NCBI RefSeq assembly: GCF_003971255.1
Contig: NZ_CP034660.1
Coordinates: 3,720,001 to 3,784,000, forward strand
Source: Colwellia sp. Arc7-635
GTDB lineage: Bacteria > Pseudomonadota > Gammaproteobacteria > Enterobacterales > Alteromonadaceae
Length of the DNA: 64,000 nucleotides
Reading direction: 5' to 3'
The notes under the pieces: generated by a model
The model's input: only the letters and a program-made list of their open reading frames with translations
The model's database searches: none
Told to the model about the DNA's origin: nothing
Part shown: one piece after another, positions 53,111 to 63,311 of the stretch
Numbering within the stretch: position 1 is the first letter of the stretch
Layout of the letters: every line of letters begins with the position of its first letter
Translations under genes and position numbers: made by a program

Positions 53111-53572
53111 TTAGAACGATTTAACAAATGCAACACCAAAAACGGTTGCCGTTTCACCGTCAATAAAATCAACAGCAATGGTCGGAGCAAGGCCAAACTC
53201 ACCGACATGAAAATCATAACTAACTGAAACTCTAGCAAGGTTTTCTTTATGTGGATGAGCACCACCTACTTTTTCTCGGCCAAAACCCGCACCAACTCTT
53301 AATTCTTTCCATGGATGTAAATAGAGTGATGCTAAAGAGACGGTAGTGCCATCGCCGTGATGTGCGTCATTAGTTTTTTCAAATACGGCTCCTGCTCCCC
53401 AGCGCTTAGAGAATTTATATTCATACTCAACACCATAAGTGAACTCGGTTTCACCATCAAAAGATGTACCGCCAATGAACACTGCTGGAAAATGGTGATG
53501 CTCTTCTGTTGATGCTTGAGCAACCCCAGACACTAAAGCTAAACCAACTACAGATAATGCTAAAAATTTCAT
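53111..53572 (-). CDS. small outer-membrane beta-barrel-like protein
   Basis: A 153-residue exported protein (signal peptide MKFLALSVVGLALVSGVAQA). The mature part alternates in short beta strands (TYGVEYEYKFSKRWGAGAVF, LRVGAGFGRE, ARVSVSYDFHVG, VFGVAFVKSF) and ends in Phe, as expected of a small outer-membrane barrel. Histidines cluster in three turns (EEHHHFP, DAHHGDG, GAHPHKE), which could bind metal. No family is recognised. It follows the terminator at 53061-53099. Confidence 0.75.
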   Translation of the reverse strand: MKFLALSVVGLALVSGVAQASTEEHHHFPAVFIGGTSFDGETEFTYGVEYEYKFSKRWGAGAVFEKTNDAHHGDGTTVSLASLYLHPWKELRVGAGFGREKVGGAHPHKENLARVSVSYDFHVGEFGLAPTIAVDFIDGETATVFGVAFVKSF

Positions 53573-54423
53573 ACTGTGCCTCTTGATTAATTTTCTTTTA
53601 ATAAACCGTTATTACTAAATTTTTTCCGCAGCATAGATGCGAGCGCTAACTTATGCTTATTCATGCATCGTTATTTTTATTAGTTGTACTCAATAAAAAA
53701 TATTTTATAGCTCAATATCAAAACTTATCGTCCAAGCTATCGAATAATTAAACCTTGGCGATAACAGAGAGAAAACTAGTGTCCATGTGCTTTTTATCAA
53801 TAATTAATACCTGCTTAAAATTAAAGCTCCTCCCGAGGAGCTAACATTTTCGCAATCTATGTAGCAAGATAATGACTAACATCATACGATTGGATTTCAA
53901 GCTAGCGTAACAACTCCTTCCCTCATAATAGTAGACTGTATAACTTTCACCAACTTAGGACTAAAAAAACTCGACTGCACTGATTAATGTTCAGTACTTT
54001 CAACATTAGCTTTACGCCTTGCATTGCTTGGAGGTTATTAAAATCATCGACTTAATGAGTCCACTATCCCGTAATAAAAATTAAAGTAATTCTCTACTTT
54101 ATAATTTGATATAAGCTTGACCTAAGCAATAAAAATCAGCTCAAAGTCACATCAAACTTATATCAAACTTATATCAAAAAGTACTCTAAATTAAATTTTT
54201 CATCAGCATTCCCCCCTACTACTTTAAGAGAAAATGTTCTTCAATTTTTTACATTTTAGTGTGTTTTGAAGTTGAAAATTGAATTAATCCCTTCCTATTT
54301 TACTGGTTTTATTTTTTATTAGATGAAGGTAGGCGAGATAACCCTCAGCCCTTCCAGCAAAAAAAAAGGTAATAACATGTTAATGCTATTACCTTTTTTA
54401 TTAAATTGATTGTTTGAAGTCAG
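53573..54423. other. intergenic, 850 bases
   Basis: AT-rich. It contains a tight perfect hairpin AGCTCCTC-CC-GAGGAGCT (53825-53842) of unknown use and, at its right end, the isc operon terminator (54361-54399). I searched both strands for gene remnants and found none I could support. Confidence 0.45.
54361..54399 (-). terminator. terminator of isc operon
   Basis: AAAAAAAGGTAATA and TATTACCTTTTTT arms around a 12-base loop, 25 bases past the fdx stop read on the minus strand. It ends the operon right after fdx. Confidence 0.85.
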
Positions 54424-54762
54424 TTAGTGATTCTCAGAAACCATATTAACGGTGTATTTAGGAATTTCTACCACTAAGTCTTCATCACCCACCAATGCTT
54501 GACAGCCTAGGCGTGAATCTGGTTCTAAGCCCCAAGCTTTATCTAACATATCATCTTCTAGCTCGTCACTTTCAGCAATAGAATCAAAGCCTTCACGAAT
54601 GATCATATGGCAAGTTGTACATGCGCAAACTTTCTCGCATGCATGCTCAACACCGATGTCATTTCGCAGTGCTACATCTAAAACACTTTCGCCTTTTTCG
54701 GCTTGTACAACGGCACCGTCTGGGCAAAGATCGGCGTTGGGTAAAAATATAATTTGTGGCAT
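54424..54762 (-). CDS. fdx: ISC [2Fe-2S] ferredoxin
   Basis: A 112-residue adrenodoxin-type ferredoxin. Cluster ligands are Cys42, Cys48, Cys51 (HACEKVCACTTCHM, with the extra Cys46 typical of Isc ferredoxins) and Cys87 (RLGCQ). It supplies electrons for Fe-S assembly on IscU. The start is ATG at 54762 (MPQIIFLPNADLCPDG), four bases after the hscA stop; the longer in-frame extension to 54834 overlaps hscA and is not needed. No iscX follows: the operon ends with the terminator at 54361-54399. Confidence 0.95.
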   Translation of the reverse strand: MPQIIFLPNADLCPDGAVVQAEKGESVLDVALRNDIGVEHACEKVCACTTCHMIIREGFDSIAESDELEDDMLDKAWGLEPDSRLGCQALVGDEDLVVEIPKYTVNMVSENH

Positions 54763-54766
54763 TTGA

Positions 54767-56629
54767 CTAAACCTCGTCGACTGAATGGCCAGATAATGCT
54801 GTTCTGATAGATGAATCCATTCTACGTTCAGCAAATATGGCAGTACTGTTATTTAATATATCTAATGCCGCTTCTAATTCAGCAACATTTCCTGTTTGGC
54901 TTATTTCTGCAAGCGCTGTAATAGCGTTTTGTATCGTATTGAGCTCTGTGGCGTCTAGTAAGTTACTATCGGCAAAAAGTGCCGCTTTAACTGATTCTAT
55001 AACACGTGACGCTTCAACTTGTTGCTCTTTCAGCATTCGCGCTTGAATGTCTTGTTCAGCATTTTCCATTGAATCTTTTAGCATATTAGTAATTTCATCC
55101 GCTTCTAAACCAAAACTTGGTTTCACGGTAATACTAGATTCAACACCGGTTGATTTCTCCATTGCTGAAACTTCCAACAAACCATCAGCGTCAACTTTAA
55201 AAGTAACACGAATATGGGCTGCGCCTGCCGTCATTGCTGGAATACCACGAAGCTCGAAGCGCGCTAATGAACGACAATCGTCAACCAATTCACGTTCGCC
55301 TTGCAGCACATGCACTGCCATAGCGGTTTGGCCATCTTTAAACGTGGTAAACTCTTGTGCTTTAGCTACCGGGATAGTGGTATTACGAGTGATAACTTTC
55401 TCAACTAAACCGCCCATTGTTTCTAGGCCAAGTGATAAAGGAATTACATCAAGTAATAACATGTCGCTGTCTGGCTTGTTACCGGCCAAGATATCGGCTT
55501 GAATAGCCGCACCTAAAGCAACAACTTTATCGGGGTCAATTGAGGTTAAAGGTTGTCGTTTGAAAAAACCTTCAACTTCTTGACGTACTAGAGGTACGCG
55601 AGTTGAACCACCCACCATAACCACTTCGATAACATCATCAATAACTAAGTCAGCATCTTTTACTGCGCGTCGACAAGCTCTTAATGTTTTCTTTACTAAC
55701 GGTGCAATCAATTGTTCAAAGTCATTGCGCGTTAAAGTGCCAGACCATGAATTATCATTTTCAAGCGCCAAAGTAACTTCTACACTGTCGAGAGCTGACA
55801 ATTGCTCTTTAGCAAAACAAGCTTGTTGGGTTAATTGACGTTCCATCGACGTAGACAATGGGCGTACTAAACCAGCTTTAGTGACGAGGTGTTCAACAAG
55901 TGCACCATCAAAATCATCACCGCCTAACGCAGAGTCACCGCCAGTGGCTAATACTTCAAACACACCTTTATTAAGACGTAATATTGAAATATCAAAAGTA
56001 CCACCGCCTAAATCATAAACCGCGACAACACCTTCTTGTCCACTGTCTAAGCCATAAGCTACAGCAGCAGCTGTTGGCTCATTCAACAAACGTAGAACAT
56101 TAACACCGGCTAATTTAGCTGCGTCTTTTGTACTATGACGTTGTGCATCATCAAAATAAGCAGGTACGGTAATAACGACACCGGTAAGCTCTCCGCCTAA
56201 TGATGACTCAGCACGTTTAACTAGCGTTTTAAGAATTTCTGCCGATACTTGCACAGGGTTGACATCACCGGTACGAGTCGTAATTGAAGGGTGACTTTCA
56301 TCACCACTAAAGGCATAAGGTAATGATGCATACTTGTTCATGATATCAGCTTTGGAGCGGCCAATTAGGCGCTTTGCTGATACGATAGTATTTTCAGGGT
56401 CACTCACAGCTAATGCTTTTGCATCATGGCCAACAAGAATCTTATCGGCTTGATAGCTCACCACTGAAGGTAAAATATCAGCACCCTTAGCATCAAGAAT
56501 AGTTTCAGCTAAGCCGCTTTTAACGCTAGCAATTAGGGAGTTTGTTGTACCAAGGTCAATACCAGCAGCAAGTCGATGTTCGTGAGGAACTGTACTCTGC
56601 CCTGGTTCAGCGATTTGTAATAATGCCAT
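54767..56629 (-). CDS. hscA: Fe-S assembly chaperone HscA
   Basis: A 620-residue Hsp70-type ATPase: [12 protein letters not shown] (phosphate 1), [14 protein letters not shown] (phosphate 2) and [17 protein letters not shown] (adenosine loop). The substrate-binding and lid parts cover about 385-615. It acts with HscB to free clusters from IscU by binding its LPPVK motif. The last C-terminal segment is duplicated as a relic at 50819-51030. It lies 106 bases after hscB and 4 bases before fdx. Confidence 0.96.
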   Translation of the reverse strand: MALLQIAEPGQSTVPHEHRLAAGIDLGTTNSLIASVKSGLAETILDAKGADILPSVVSYQADKILVGHDAKALAVSDPENTIVSAKRLIGRSKADIMNKYASLPYAFSGDESHPSITTRTGDVNPVQVSAEILKTLVKRAESSLGGELTGVVITVPAYFDDAQRHSTKDAAKLAGVNVLRLLNEPTAAAVAYGLDSGQEGVVAVYDLGGGTFDISILRLNKGVFEVLATGGDSALGGDDFDGALVEHLVTKAGLVRPLSTSMERQLTQQACFAKEQLSALDSVEVTLALENDNSWSGTLTRNDFEQLIAPLVKKTLRACRRAVKDADLVIDDVIEVVMVGGSTRVPLVRQEVEGFFKRQPLTSIDPDKVVALGAAIQADILAGNKPDSDMLLLDVIPLSLGLETMGGLVEKVITRNTTIPVAKAQEFTTFKDGQTAMAVHVLQGERELVDDCRSLARFELRGIPAMTAGAAHIRVTFKVDADGLLEVSAMEKSTGVESSITVKPSFGLEADEITNMLKDSMENAEQDIQARMLKEQQVEASRVIESVKAALFADSNLLDATELNTIQNAITALAEISQTGNVAELEAALDILNNSTAIFAERRMDSSIRTALSGHSVDEV

Positions 56630-56735
56630 TGTAAAAGCTCGTTAGGTAATAGTTTTACGGATTTTTTATTAACAGAAACATGAGTTTTTAACTAAAAAGT
56701 TCATGGTGCTATTAATGTCTTAATTTTGTATTCGC

Positions 56736-57263
56736 TTAATCGTCTAGTAATAGTTCTTCAAGCTTATCGAGCTCAACGTGCAGCTTTTGATAGAATTTGA
56801 GTTTTCTTACATTGTCACAGGCTAAACGATTTGATTCAGTCGTATTGTCTGCTAACTGAATTTGCAACTGATCAAACAGTTGTTGAAATTCCATTTCAAA
56901 CACTTGTGAAACTTCAAACACAGCGGCATCAACATCATCTGCATCTTTGACTTCAGCTAGCATTTCTCGTAACTCCATTTGACGCATTAAAAAACTAACG
57001 TCGCCAAAAGATGCCTGTTCACTAGGCATGTTAACGCCGCGCAACTCTAAGAGATATTGCGCGCGTTTTAGCGGGTTTTTTAACGTTTGGTATGCGTCAT
57101 TAACGAGCGTTGACTTTTTTACGGCTAGCATTTGCTCTTGACTTGAAGCATGAGCAAAACGGTCTGGATGCACTTTTTTTTGTAATGCTTGATAAAGTGT
57201 TGAAAGCTTTGGTAAATCAATAACAAACTCTATTTCTAAACCAAATAATTGAAAATAATTCAC
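56736..57263 (-). CDS. hscB: Fe-S assembly co-chaperone HscB
   Basis: A 175-residue J-domain co-chaperone: NYFQLFGLEIEF, then the HPD motif in KVHPDRFAHAS and the C-terminal three-helix IscU-binding part (EMEFQQLFDQLQ). I start at the GTG whose complement is 57261-57263: GGAG lies 5 bases upstream and the protein then begins at the conserved NYFQLFG. The longer GTG reading to 57287 adds eight unconserved residues. It stimulates the HscA ATPase and delivers IscU. Confidence 0.95.
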   Translation of the reverse strand: MNYFQLFGLEIEFVIDLPKLSTLYQALQKKVHPDRFAHASSQEQMLAVKKSTLVNDAYQTLKNPLKRAQYLLELRGVNMPSEQASFGDVSFLMRQMELREMLAEVKDADDVDAAVFEVSQVFEMEFQQLFDQLQIQLADNTTESNRLACDNVRKLKFYQKLHVELDKLEELLLDD

Positions 57264-57290
57264 AACAACTCCAGTGGCATTAACCACTTA

Positions 57291-57614
57291 TTAAACATTA
57301 AAACTTTCACCACAACCACATTCGCCTTTGGCGTTTGGATTGGTGAATTTAAAGCCTTCATTCAAACCTTCTTTAACAAAATCTAGTTCGATACCATCAA
57401 GGTAAACTAAGCTTTTGCCATCAATAATAATATTACAATCATTAATGGAAAACATGGTATCGTCCTCATTTAGCTCATCGACAAATTCGAGTACATAAGC
57501 TAAACCAGAACAACCCGTTGTTTTAATACCTAATCGTAAACCAAGGCCCTTGCCTCGGTTTTCGATAAACGATTTTACCCTGTCAGATGCAGCAGGCGTC
57601 ATCGTTACACTCAT
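57291..57614 (-). CDS. iscA: A-type Fe-S carrier IscA
   Basis: A 107-residue carrier with the three conserved cysteines Cys35 (TTGCSGLAY), Cys99 and Cys101 (GECGCGESF). It receives clusters from IscU and passes them on, mostly for [4Fe-4S] targets. Length, start ([14 protein letters not shown]) and gene order are standard. It lies 14 bases after iscU. Confidence 0.96.
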   Translation of the reverse strand: MSVTMTPAASDRVKSFIENRGKGLGLRLGIKTTGCSGLAYVLEFVDELNEDDTMFSINDCNIIIDGKSLVYLDGIELDFVKEGLNEGFKFTNPNAKGECGCGESFNV

Positions 57615-57628
57615 AGTCTGTCTCCAGC

Positions 57629-58012
57629 TTAGGCTTTATGCTTACTACGGTAATCTTCGATTGCCGCTTTAATTGCATCTTCCGCTAAAATTGAACAGTG
57701 AATTTTCACTGGTGGTAATGCAAGTTCTTCAGCAATTGCTGTGTTTTTGATTTCAGCAGCTTCATCAATAGACTTACCTTTAACCCATTCTGTTACTAAT
57801 GAGCTAGACGCAATGGCAGAGCCACAACCGTAAGTTTTGAATTTTGCATCTTGAATAATGCCGTCGTCTGAAATTTTAAGTTGCAATTTCATCACGTCAC
57901 CACATGCTGGTGCGCCAACCATACCTGTAGCAACTTGTGGATCGTTTTTATCTAAAGAACCAACGTTGCGTGGATTTTCATAATGATCAATTACTTTTTC
58001 GCTATAAGCCAT
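57629..58012 (-). CDS. iscU: Fe-S scaffold IscU
   Basis: A 127-residue scaffold with the ligands Cys37, Asp39 (GAPACGDV), Cys63 (YGCGSA) and Cys106 ([10 protein letters not shown]), and the HscA-recognition motif LPPVK at 99-103. The residue numbering is the same as in E. coli. Clusters are assembled here from IscS sulfur. It lies 18 bases after iscS. Confidence 0.97.
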   Translation of the reverse strand: MAYSEKVIDHYENPRNVGSLDKNDPQVATGMVGAPACGDVMKLQLKISDDGIIQDAKFKTYGCGSAIASSSLVTEWVKGKSIDEAAEIKNTAIAEELALPPVKIHCSILAEDAIKAAIEDYRSKHKA

Positions 58013-58030
58013 AATATTTCTCCTAGTGCT

Positions 58031-59245
58031 CTAGTGAGCAGCCCACTCAATTGAGTCTAAATCGATACCGTCTTTGAACATTTCCCAAAGCGGTGACATG
58101 TCACGTAAATGGCCAATTGCCTTTTTGATCAGGTCAATGGCGTAGTCAATTTCTTCTTCTGTAGTAAAACGACCAAAGCTAAAACGAATTGAGCTATGCG
58201 CCATTTCGTCATTTAGCCCTAGAGCACGAAGTACGTAAGACGGTTCTAAACTTGCAGATGTACAGGCAGAACCTGAAGATACAGCTAAGTCTTTCAACGC
58301 CATAATAAGCGATTCGCCTTCAACAAAGTTAAAGCTAACATTTAAGTTACCAGGGTAACGTTTGTCAAAATCGCCGTTAACAAATACTTGTTCCATATCG
58401 TTTAAACCAGCCCATAAACGATCACGCATTTTCGTAACGTGTACTTCGTCTTGTACTAGTTCTTCTTTCGCTATTCTAAATGCTTCACCCATACCAACGA
58501 TTTGGTGCGTTGCTAATGTGCCTGAACGCATACCGCGCTCATGACCGCCACCGTGAATTTGTGACTCTAAACGTACACGAGGCTTACGAGAAACATAAAG
58601 TGCGCCGATACCTTTAGGACCATAAATTTTATGGGCAGAAAACGACATTAAATCAACTTTCAAATGCTGTAAATCTATGTTGATTTTACCGGCACTTTGC
58701 GCAGCATCAACATGGAAGATAATTTTGCGTGCACGACACATTTCGCCAATTTCAGCAATATCTTGAATAACACCAATTTCGTTATTCACATGCATAATAC
58801 TAATAAGTACTGTGTCTTCACGAATAGCAGCTTCTAATTTCTTAAGATCAATTAAGCCATTCGTTTCAGGGTCAAGGTAAGTTACCTCATAGCCCTGACG
58901 CTCTAACTCACGACAGGTATCTAACACAGCTTTATGCTCTGTTTTACAAGTAATGATGTGCTTGCCTTTTTTATTATAAAAATTAGCCGCACCTTTAATA
59001 GCAAGGTTATTCGATTCAGTAGCACCTGACGTAATAACAATTTCGCGTGGGTCAGCATTAATCAAATCAGCAATTTGATTACGAGCGATATCTACCGCTT
59101 CTTCTGCCTGCCAACCGAACTTGTGTGAACGTGATGCTGGGTTTCCGAAAAAACCATCAGTGGTCATGTATTGCATCATTTTTTCAGCAACACGCTTATC
59201 TACAGGTGTGGTCGCTGAATAATCAAAATAAATAGGAAGCTTCAT
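58031..59245 (-). CDS. iscS: cysteine desulfurase IscS
   Basis: A 404-residue PLP enzyme releasing sulfur from cysteine. The cofactor lysine is Lys206 ([10 protein letters not shown]), the mobile-loop catalytic Cys is Cys328 ([10 protein letters not shown]), and His104 (KTEHKAVLD) stacks on PLP. It supplies persulfide sulfur to IscU and to tRNA thiolation. It lies 29 bases after iscR and is transcribed with it. Confidence 0.97.
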   Translation of the reverse strand: MKLPIYFDYSATTPVDKRVAEKMMQYMTTDGFFGNPASRSHKFGWQAEEAVDIARNQIADLINADPREIVITSGATESNNLAIKGAANFYNKKGKHIITCKTEHKAVLDTCRELERQGYEVTYLDPETNGLIDLKKLEAAIREDTVLISIMHVNNEIGVIQDIAEIGEMCRARKIIFHVDAAQSAGKINIDLQHLKVDLMSFSAHKIYGPKGIGALYVSRKPRVRLESQIHGGGHERGMRSGTLATHQIVGMGEAFRIAKEELVQDEVHVTKMRDRLWAGLNDMEQVFVNGDFDKRYPGNLNVSFNFVEGESLIMALKDLAVSSGSACTSASLEPSYVLRALGLNDEMAHSSIRFSFGRFTTEEEIDYAIDLIKKAIGHLRDMSPLWEMFKDGIDLDSIEWAAH

Positions 59246-59274
59246 TGATTAATAATCTCCAATTGAACTAGCAA

Positions 59275-59778
59275 CTAATGCCAGTCATTCATAATATTGC
59301 GGGTGGTAATTAAGGTCTCTAACGCCGGTGACTTGCGAGCTTTTGCTTCGTCTTGTCGCTGTGACACTATTTTAACATTTCGTTGCTCGACGAGCTCGGC
59401 AAGTGAAATGCTTTTTAAAAAGTCTTCTATTCTATCGCTTAAATCTGACCATAAGTAATGCGTTAAACATTGTTGGCCATCTTGACAGTTTCCTGTCCCA
59501 CCACATTTTGTGGCATTAATGCTTTCATCAACGGCATTGATCACATCTGAAACAGCTATTTGGGCAGAACATTTGCCTAAACGATAGCCGCCACCTGGAC
59601 CACGGACACTATTAACAAGTCCGTATTTTCTGAGCCGTGAAAAGAGTTGCTCTAAGTATGATAACGAGATGCCTTGGCGTTCAGAAATATCTGCCAAAGG
59701 TACAGGCCCGGTCACAGCATGAATAGCTACATCCAGCATCGCTGTTACTGCATATCGGCCTTTAGACGTCAATTTCAT
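59275..59778 (-). CDS. iscR: Fe-S cluster-sensing repressor IscR
   Basis: A 167-residue Rrf2-family regulator: [37 protein letters not shown] and [12 protein letters not shown] form the DNA-binding part. The [2Fe-2S] ligands are Cys92, Cys98, Cys104 and His107 ([17 protein letters not shown]), identical in spacing to E. coli. Holo-IscR represses this operon; three type 1 boxes occur upstream (59813-59890). Confidence 0.96.
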   Translation of the reverse strand: MKLTSKGRYAVTAMLDVAIHAVTGPVPLADISERQGISLSYLEQLFSRLRKYGLVNSVRGPGGGYRLGKCSAQIAVSDVINAVDESINATKCGGTGNCQDGQQCLTHYLWSDLSDRIEDFLKSISLAELVEQRNVKIVSQRQDEAKARKSPALETLITTRNIMNDWH

Positions 59779-59805
59779 TTGCTACCCCTATCAATTCGCT
59801 GCGCA

Positions 59806-59890
59806 ATTTTACATAACCCTTTAAAATAGTCAACTAAATACCCGAGTGATTTACTCAAGTATTTTACTCGGCTTTATAAATTAGTCAATG
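59806..59890 (-). promoter_or_regulatory. isc promoter with three IscR type 1 boxes
   Basis: Read on the minus strand, TTGACT (-35, 59828-59833) and TAAAAT (-10, 59806-59811) are 16 bases apart. The best IscR box, ATACTTGAGT...CACTCGGGTAT (59838-59862), abuts the -35 region. A second, AGTTGACTATTTTAAAGGGT with flanking A/T (59813-59839), covers the promoter. A third, TTGACTAATTTATAAAGCCG plus AGTAAA (about 59861-59888), lies upstream. The triple arrangement is like that of E. coli iscR. Confidence 0.8.
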
Positions 59891-60021
59891 AAAAGGAAAA
59901 CTAAGCATGAAACAGAACGTAAAATTCAGTTTTAATGTTGGCGATAATCAATGCAAGCTGATGTATAGCTTAGTCTGCGATACATCAACTACATTAAAGA
60001 TACACAGCAATAAATCTATGC

Positions 60022-60831
60022 TTAAATTGATGGGTCGAAGGACTCCGCAGCGTTTTCTCTGCGTTTTGCCGCTGCTTTTTCGTCTTCATCGAACTCACCG
60101 ACACTTAATTCAGGTAACGCTTCTTGGCAAACACTGCCACCAAGTTGGTTAACCTCACTGCATAATGACGATATTTTATTATCCATTAAATGCATGTGAT
60201 CAAGTAAGCGGCCTATCGCTTTGGCAACAGGATCAGGATTATCGGTTGCAACAGCGTATGCGTCAAAGCCATATTTTCTAGCGACCTTTTCACGTATTTC
60301 GGCATCTTCTTTGTTTTTGCTAGGACTTACTATACGTCCAGGAATACCAACTGCTGTGGCGTTATCTGGCACATCTTTAACAACAACAGAGTTTGAGCCA
60401 ACTTTACCGTGGTGACCAATGGTAATAGGACCTAAAATTTTAGCTCCGGCGCCAATAACAACATTATTCATTAATGTAGGATGACGTTTGCCTTCTTTCC
60501 AGCTTGTACCACCTAAAGTAACACCTTGATATAAAGTGACATCATCACCTATTTCTGCAGTGCCACCGATAACAACGCCCATGCCGTGGTCAATAAAAAA
60601 TCGACGGCCAATAGTGGCTCCAGGGTGAATTTCAATGCCGGTTAACCAACGTGAAAATGTCGAAAGACTACGAGCAAGCCACATCCAGTTGTTTTTCCAC
60701 AAACGATGACTTAAGCGATGCATCCAAACAGCATGTAGTCCAGGGTAGTTTGTCAGCACCTCAAATACATTGCGTGCAGCGGGATCTCGATCAAATACAC
60801 TATTTATATCTTCTTTCATGCGGCTAAACAT
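60022..60831 (-). CDS. cysE: serine O-acetyltransferase CysE
   Basis: A 269-residue left-handed beta-helix enzyme making O-acetylserine for cysteine synthesis. The helical N-terminus is short, as in the epsilon-like or Azotobacter CysE2 type; the hexapeptide repeats begin [19 protein letters not shown], with the catalytic His-Asp pair, and run to [23 protein letters not shown]-terminal Glu/Asp/Lys tail follows. It lies 69 bases after trmJ and 243 before iscR, so cysteine supply is placed next to cysteine-fed Fe-S assembly. Confidence 0.94.
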   Translation of the reverse strand: MFSRMKEDINSVFDRDPAARNVFEVLTNYPGLHAVWMHRLSHRLWKNNWMWLARSLSTFSRWLTGIEIHPGATIGRRFFIDHGMGVVIGGTAEIGDDVTLYQGVTLGGTSWKEGKRHPTLMNNVVIGAGAKILGPITIGHHGKVGSNSVVVKDVPDNATAVGIPGRIVSPSKNKEDAEIREKVARKYGFDAYAVATDNPDPVAKAIGRLLDHMHLMDNKISSLCSEVNQLGGSVCQEALPELSVGEFDEDEKAAAKRRENAAESFDPSI

Positions 60832-60899
60832 ATCGCCTTCCTTAATTCTGCATTTCTAGTCGTGAGTCACTCAATAAAGCAACGCACTAATGACTATCA

Positions 60900-61661
60900 T
60901 TAACCTTTATTTTCTTCAGTGTTTGCAGCTTTTGCTGCACGGTCAACTGAAGCTAAAATACCACGCATCATTTTCAATTCTTTAACATCAGGGCGTGCGC
61001 GATTAAATAAACGGCGCAGTTTAGTCATCACTAAACCCGGATGGCTCGGTACAATAAACCCCGTAGCCTTTAATGCATTTTCAAAATGTTGGTAAAAACG
61101 CTCTGTTTCATCAACCATAGGGTACTCTTCGCTTTCACTTGATGAGAAAGCTTCTTGTTGATGAAGTAAAAAGCTTGTGCGCACTTCATAACTTAAGGTT
61201 TGTACCGCCATGGCTAAGTTCAACGAACTATATTCAGGATTAGCTGGAATTTGTACATGAAAATGACATAACTGTAATTCTTCATTCGTTAAACCACTAC
61301 TTTCGCGACCAAAAACCAATGCTACTGGATGCTCTTGTGCTTCAGTAATCAGTTTTTCACCACAACCACGAGGCTCTAACATAGGCCAAGGTAACGTACG
61401 TGAACGCGCGCTAGTGCCTACAACTAAACCGCAATCACTGATCGCTTCTTCAAGTGTTGAAACCACACGGGCATTTTTCAACACATCGGTTGCACCTGCG
61501 GCTAATGCTTGTGCTTGGCCATTAGGCATTTCAATAGGATCAACTAAAACTAGTTCACTTAAGCCCATTGTTTTCATGGCGCGAGCGGCTGAGCCGATGT
61601 TACGACAATCAGAAGTGTTAACGAGAACTATACGTACCTTGCTTAATAAAGAGTCTGACAT
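60900..61661 (-). CDS. trmJ: tRNA (Cm32/Um32) methyltransferase TrmJ
   Basis: A 253-residue SPOUT methyltransferase that 2'-O-methylates position 32 of tRNA. Motifs are [23 protein letters not shown] (motif 1 Asn/Arg), [15 protein letters not shown] (motif 2) and [22 protein letters not shown] (motif 3, knot). The C-terminal extension (about 170-250) is the usual dimer-stabilising part. trmJ beside iscR is a common gammaproteobacterial order. Confidence 0.94.
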   Translation of the reverse strand: MSDSLLSKVRIVLVNTSDCRNIGSAARAMKTMGLSELVLVDPIEMPNGQAQALAAGATDVLKNARVVSTLEEAISDCGLVVGTSARSRTLPWPMLEPRGCGEKLITEAQEHPVALVFGRESSGLTNEELQLCHFHVQIPANPEYSSLNLAMAVQTLSYEVRTSFLLHQQEAFSSSESEEYPMVDETERFYQHFENALKATGFIVPSHPGLVMTKLRRLFNRARPDVKELKMMRGILASVDRAAKAANTEENKG

Positions 61662-62346
61662 TATTTATACTTACTTAATTTGAGGGCAAAAGTTAGTTAA
61701 CGTTATTGTAATTAACTAGCACTATTGCCTATCTAGATGGCTAAAATTGTCGATAATGTTAACACAAAACAATATCCTTGTGCTGAGAAAAAATCACCCG
61801 TTTTAGTATGGTTTTATAGTGTTTATCAATATGGGCTAGCTCTTTTGCTTATATAGAGTAGAGAAGAGAATTAAAATTTATCATTGCAGCTATAACTTTA
61901 CCTCTATTACCAAAATCACCAAACTTGAACTTAACGTCTGATATGCCGCACTTGCTCAATATTATCCTATATTCTATTCTCGGGATTAAAGATCCCATTC
62001 TCAACATTAAGCCTAGATAAATGAGTTCGAAATGGCTTTATGTTTTTCTGGATACTTAAATAAAAATAAACGTGAGTGCCCTATCTTGTTATTTTCAGTG
62101 GGTGGTTACTTTTATAAAGCCCTATAAGCCATTGATTTTGTTTAAGCATAAAACAATCATTAGCGAAATAAGGGGCTAAAGAATAAGAACTAAGTAATAC
62201 TGAAGAAGATGATCGCAAATTGATAATTAGTTTGCTATAATTCGCGCGCTTAATTTTGGGGGTTCATCACTGTATGACTCTTAATATTAACCTCGTTCTT
62301 TTACATAGCTGTTTATGACATTTTACAACATATAGGGTAGTCGATA
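61662..62346. other. intergenic between trmJ and suhB
   Basis: 685 AT-rich bases with divergent promoters. GGGATTAAAGATCCC near 61981-61996 could fold a small hairpin. I see no ORF. The suhB promoter lies at 62233-62241. Confidence 0.45.
62233..62241 (+). promoter_or_regulatory. suhB extended -10 promoter
   Basis: TGCTATAAT, an extended -10 box, followed by the GC-rich discriminator TCGCGCGC. A GC-rich discriminator is typical of growth-rate-controlled promoters. The start codon is about 105 bases downstream, leaving a fairly long 5' leader. Confidence 0.6.
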
Positions 62347-63150
62347 ATGCATCCGATGCTAAATATTGCCGTGCGCTCTGCGCGTGCTGCGGGCAAAGTA
62401 ATTCTGCGCGCTTTTGAACAAGTAGATAAGATTGAAATTGAATCTAAGGGTACTAACGATATCGTTACTAATGTTGACATAAGTGCTGAACTAGCTATTG
62501 TTGAAACAATTCAAAAATCTTACCCTAATCACACGATTATTGGTGAAGAGTGTGGTTTAATTGAAGGTAAGGACAACGATTACCAGTGGATTATTGATCC
62601 ATTAGACGGAACCTCTAACTTTGTTAAAGGTATTCCTCACTTTGCAGTTTCAATTGCTTTAAAAGTGAAAGGAAAATTAGATCAATCTGTGATCTACGAT
62701 CCTATCCGTGGTGAGCTATTTACTGCAAGTCGCGGTAAAGGTGCTCAATTAAATGGTTTTCGTATTCGCGTAAAACAATCAAAAGAGTTAAAAGGTGCTA
62801 TTTTAGCAACTGGCTTTCCTTTCAAGCATAAGCAACACACTAATGCTTATTTAGAAATGTTTAAAACACTTTTTGGTAAAACATCTGATATGCGTCGCGC
62901 TGGCTCTGCCGCGTTAGATTTAGCTTATGTTGCCGCTGGTCGAGTTGATGGTTATTTTGAGATTGGCTTAAAGCCATGGGATACCGCAGCAGGCGAGTTA
63001 ATGGTAATTGAAGCAGGTGGTTTAGTTACTGATTTTGTTGGTGGTCATAACCACGGCAACTCAGGCAACATCGTTGCAAGTAGCCCACGCCTAGCAAAAG
63101 AAATCTTAAAAGATATTCGCCCTCATTTAGGTGAAGCACTAAGCAAGTAA
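62347..63150 (+). CDS. suhB: inositol-1-monophosphatase SuhB
   Basis: A 267-residue Mg2+-dependent phosphatase: TNVDISAE, IIGEEC (metal Glu), WIIDPLDGTSNFVKGIPHFAVS (signature with two metal Asp) and KPWDTAAGELMVIEAGG (third Asp). In gammaproteobacteria SuhB is also part of the rRNA antitermination complex with Nus factors. The start is ATG 62347 (residues HPMLNIAVRSARAAGKV are canonical). A terminator follows. Confidence 0.95.
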   Translation: MHPMLNIAVRSARAAGKVILRAFEQVDKIEIESKGTNDIVTNVDISAELAIVETIQKSYPNHTIIGEECGLIEGKDNDYQWIIDPLDGTSNFVKGIPHFAVSIALKVKGKLDQSVIYDPIRGELFTASRGKGAQLNGFRIRVKQSKELKGAILATGFPFKHKQHTNAYLEMFKTLFGKTSDMRRAGSAALDLAYVAAGRVDGYFEIGLKPWDTAAGELMVIEAGGLVTDFVGGHNHGNSGNIVASSPRLAKEILKDIRPHLGEALSK

Positions 63151-63168
63151 AGCTTAATGCTTACCGTT

Positions 63169-63194
63169 AAAAAGCGCCTTTTGGCGCTTTTTTT
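63169..63194 (+). terminator. terminator of suhB
   Basis: AAAAAGCGCC and GGCGCTTTTTTT arms around TTTT, 18 bases past the stop. Confidence 0.9.
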
Positions 63195-63311
63195 ATGCCT
63201 GTAATATGTGAATTATTCTAACTTTATCTTTTAATTTTATAAATGCTTTCAAAGCTAGCTTTAATATTAACTCAAAAACAAATAGCAAAATAAAGCTAAT
63301 AATTCAGTAAT

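Noticed and set aside
53825-53842. AGCTCCTC-CC-GAGGAGCT hairpin as a terminator
   Set aside because: It has a 2-base loop, no U-tract and no gene ending nearby; kept only as a note in the intergenic entry.
55047-55502. 151-codon plus-strand ORF
   Set aside because: Entirely antisense to hscA; Ser-rich composition typical of a shadow frame.
59907-60152. Plus-strand ORF of 81 codons with an AAGGA site, starting in the iscR-cysE gap
   Set aside because: Most of it lies antisense within cysE and its translation (Arg/His/Leu-rich) shows no domain; the leader region is better explained by IscR boxes.
61970-62010. Small hairpin GGGATTAAAGATCCC as a candidate small RNA
   Set aside because: No promoter or terminator pair around it; too short to support an RNA gene.
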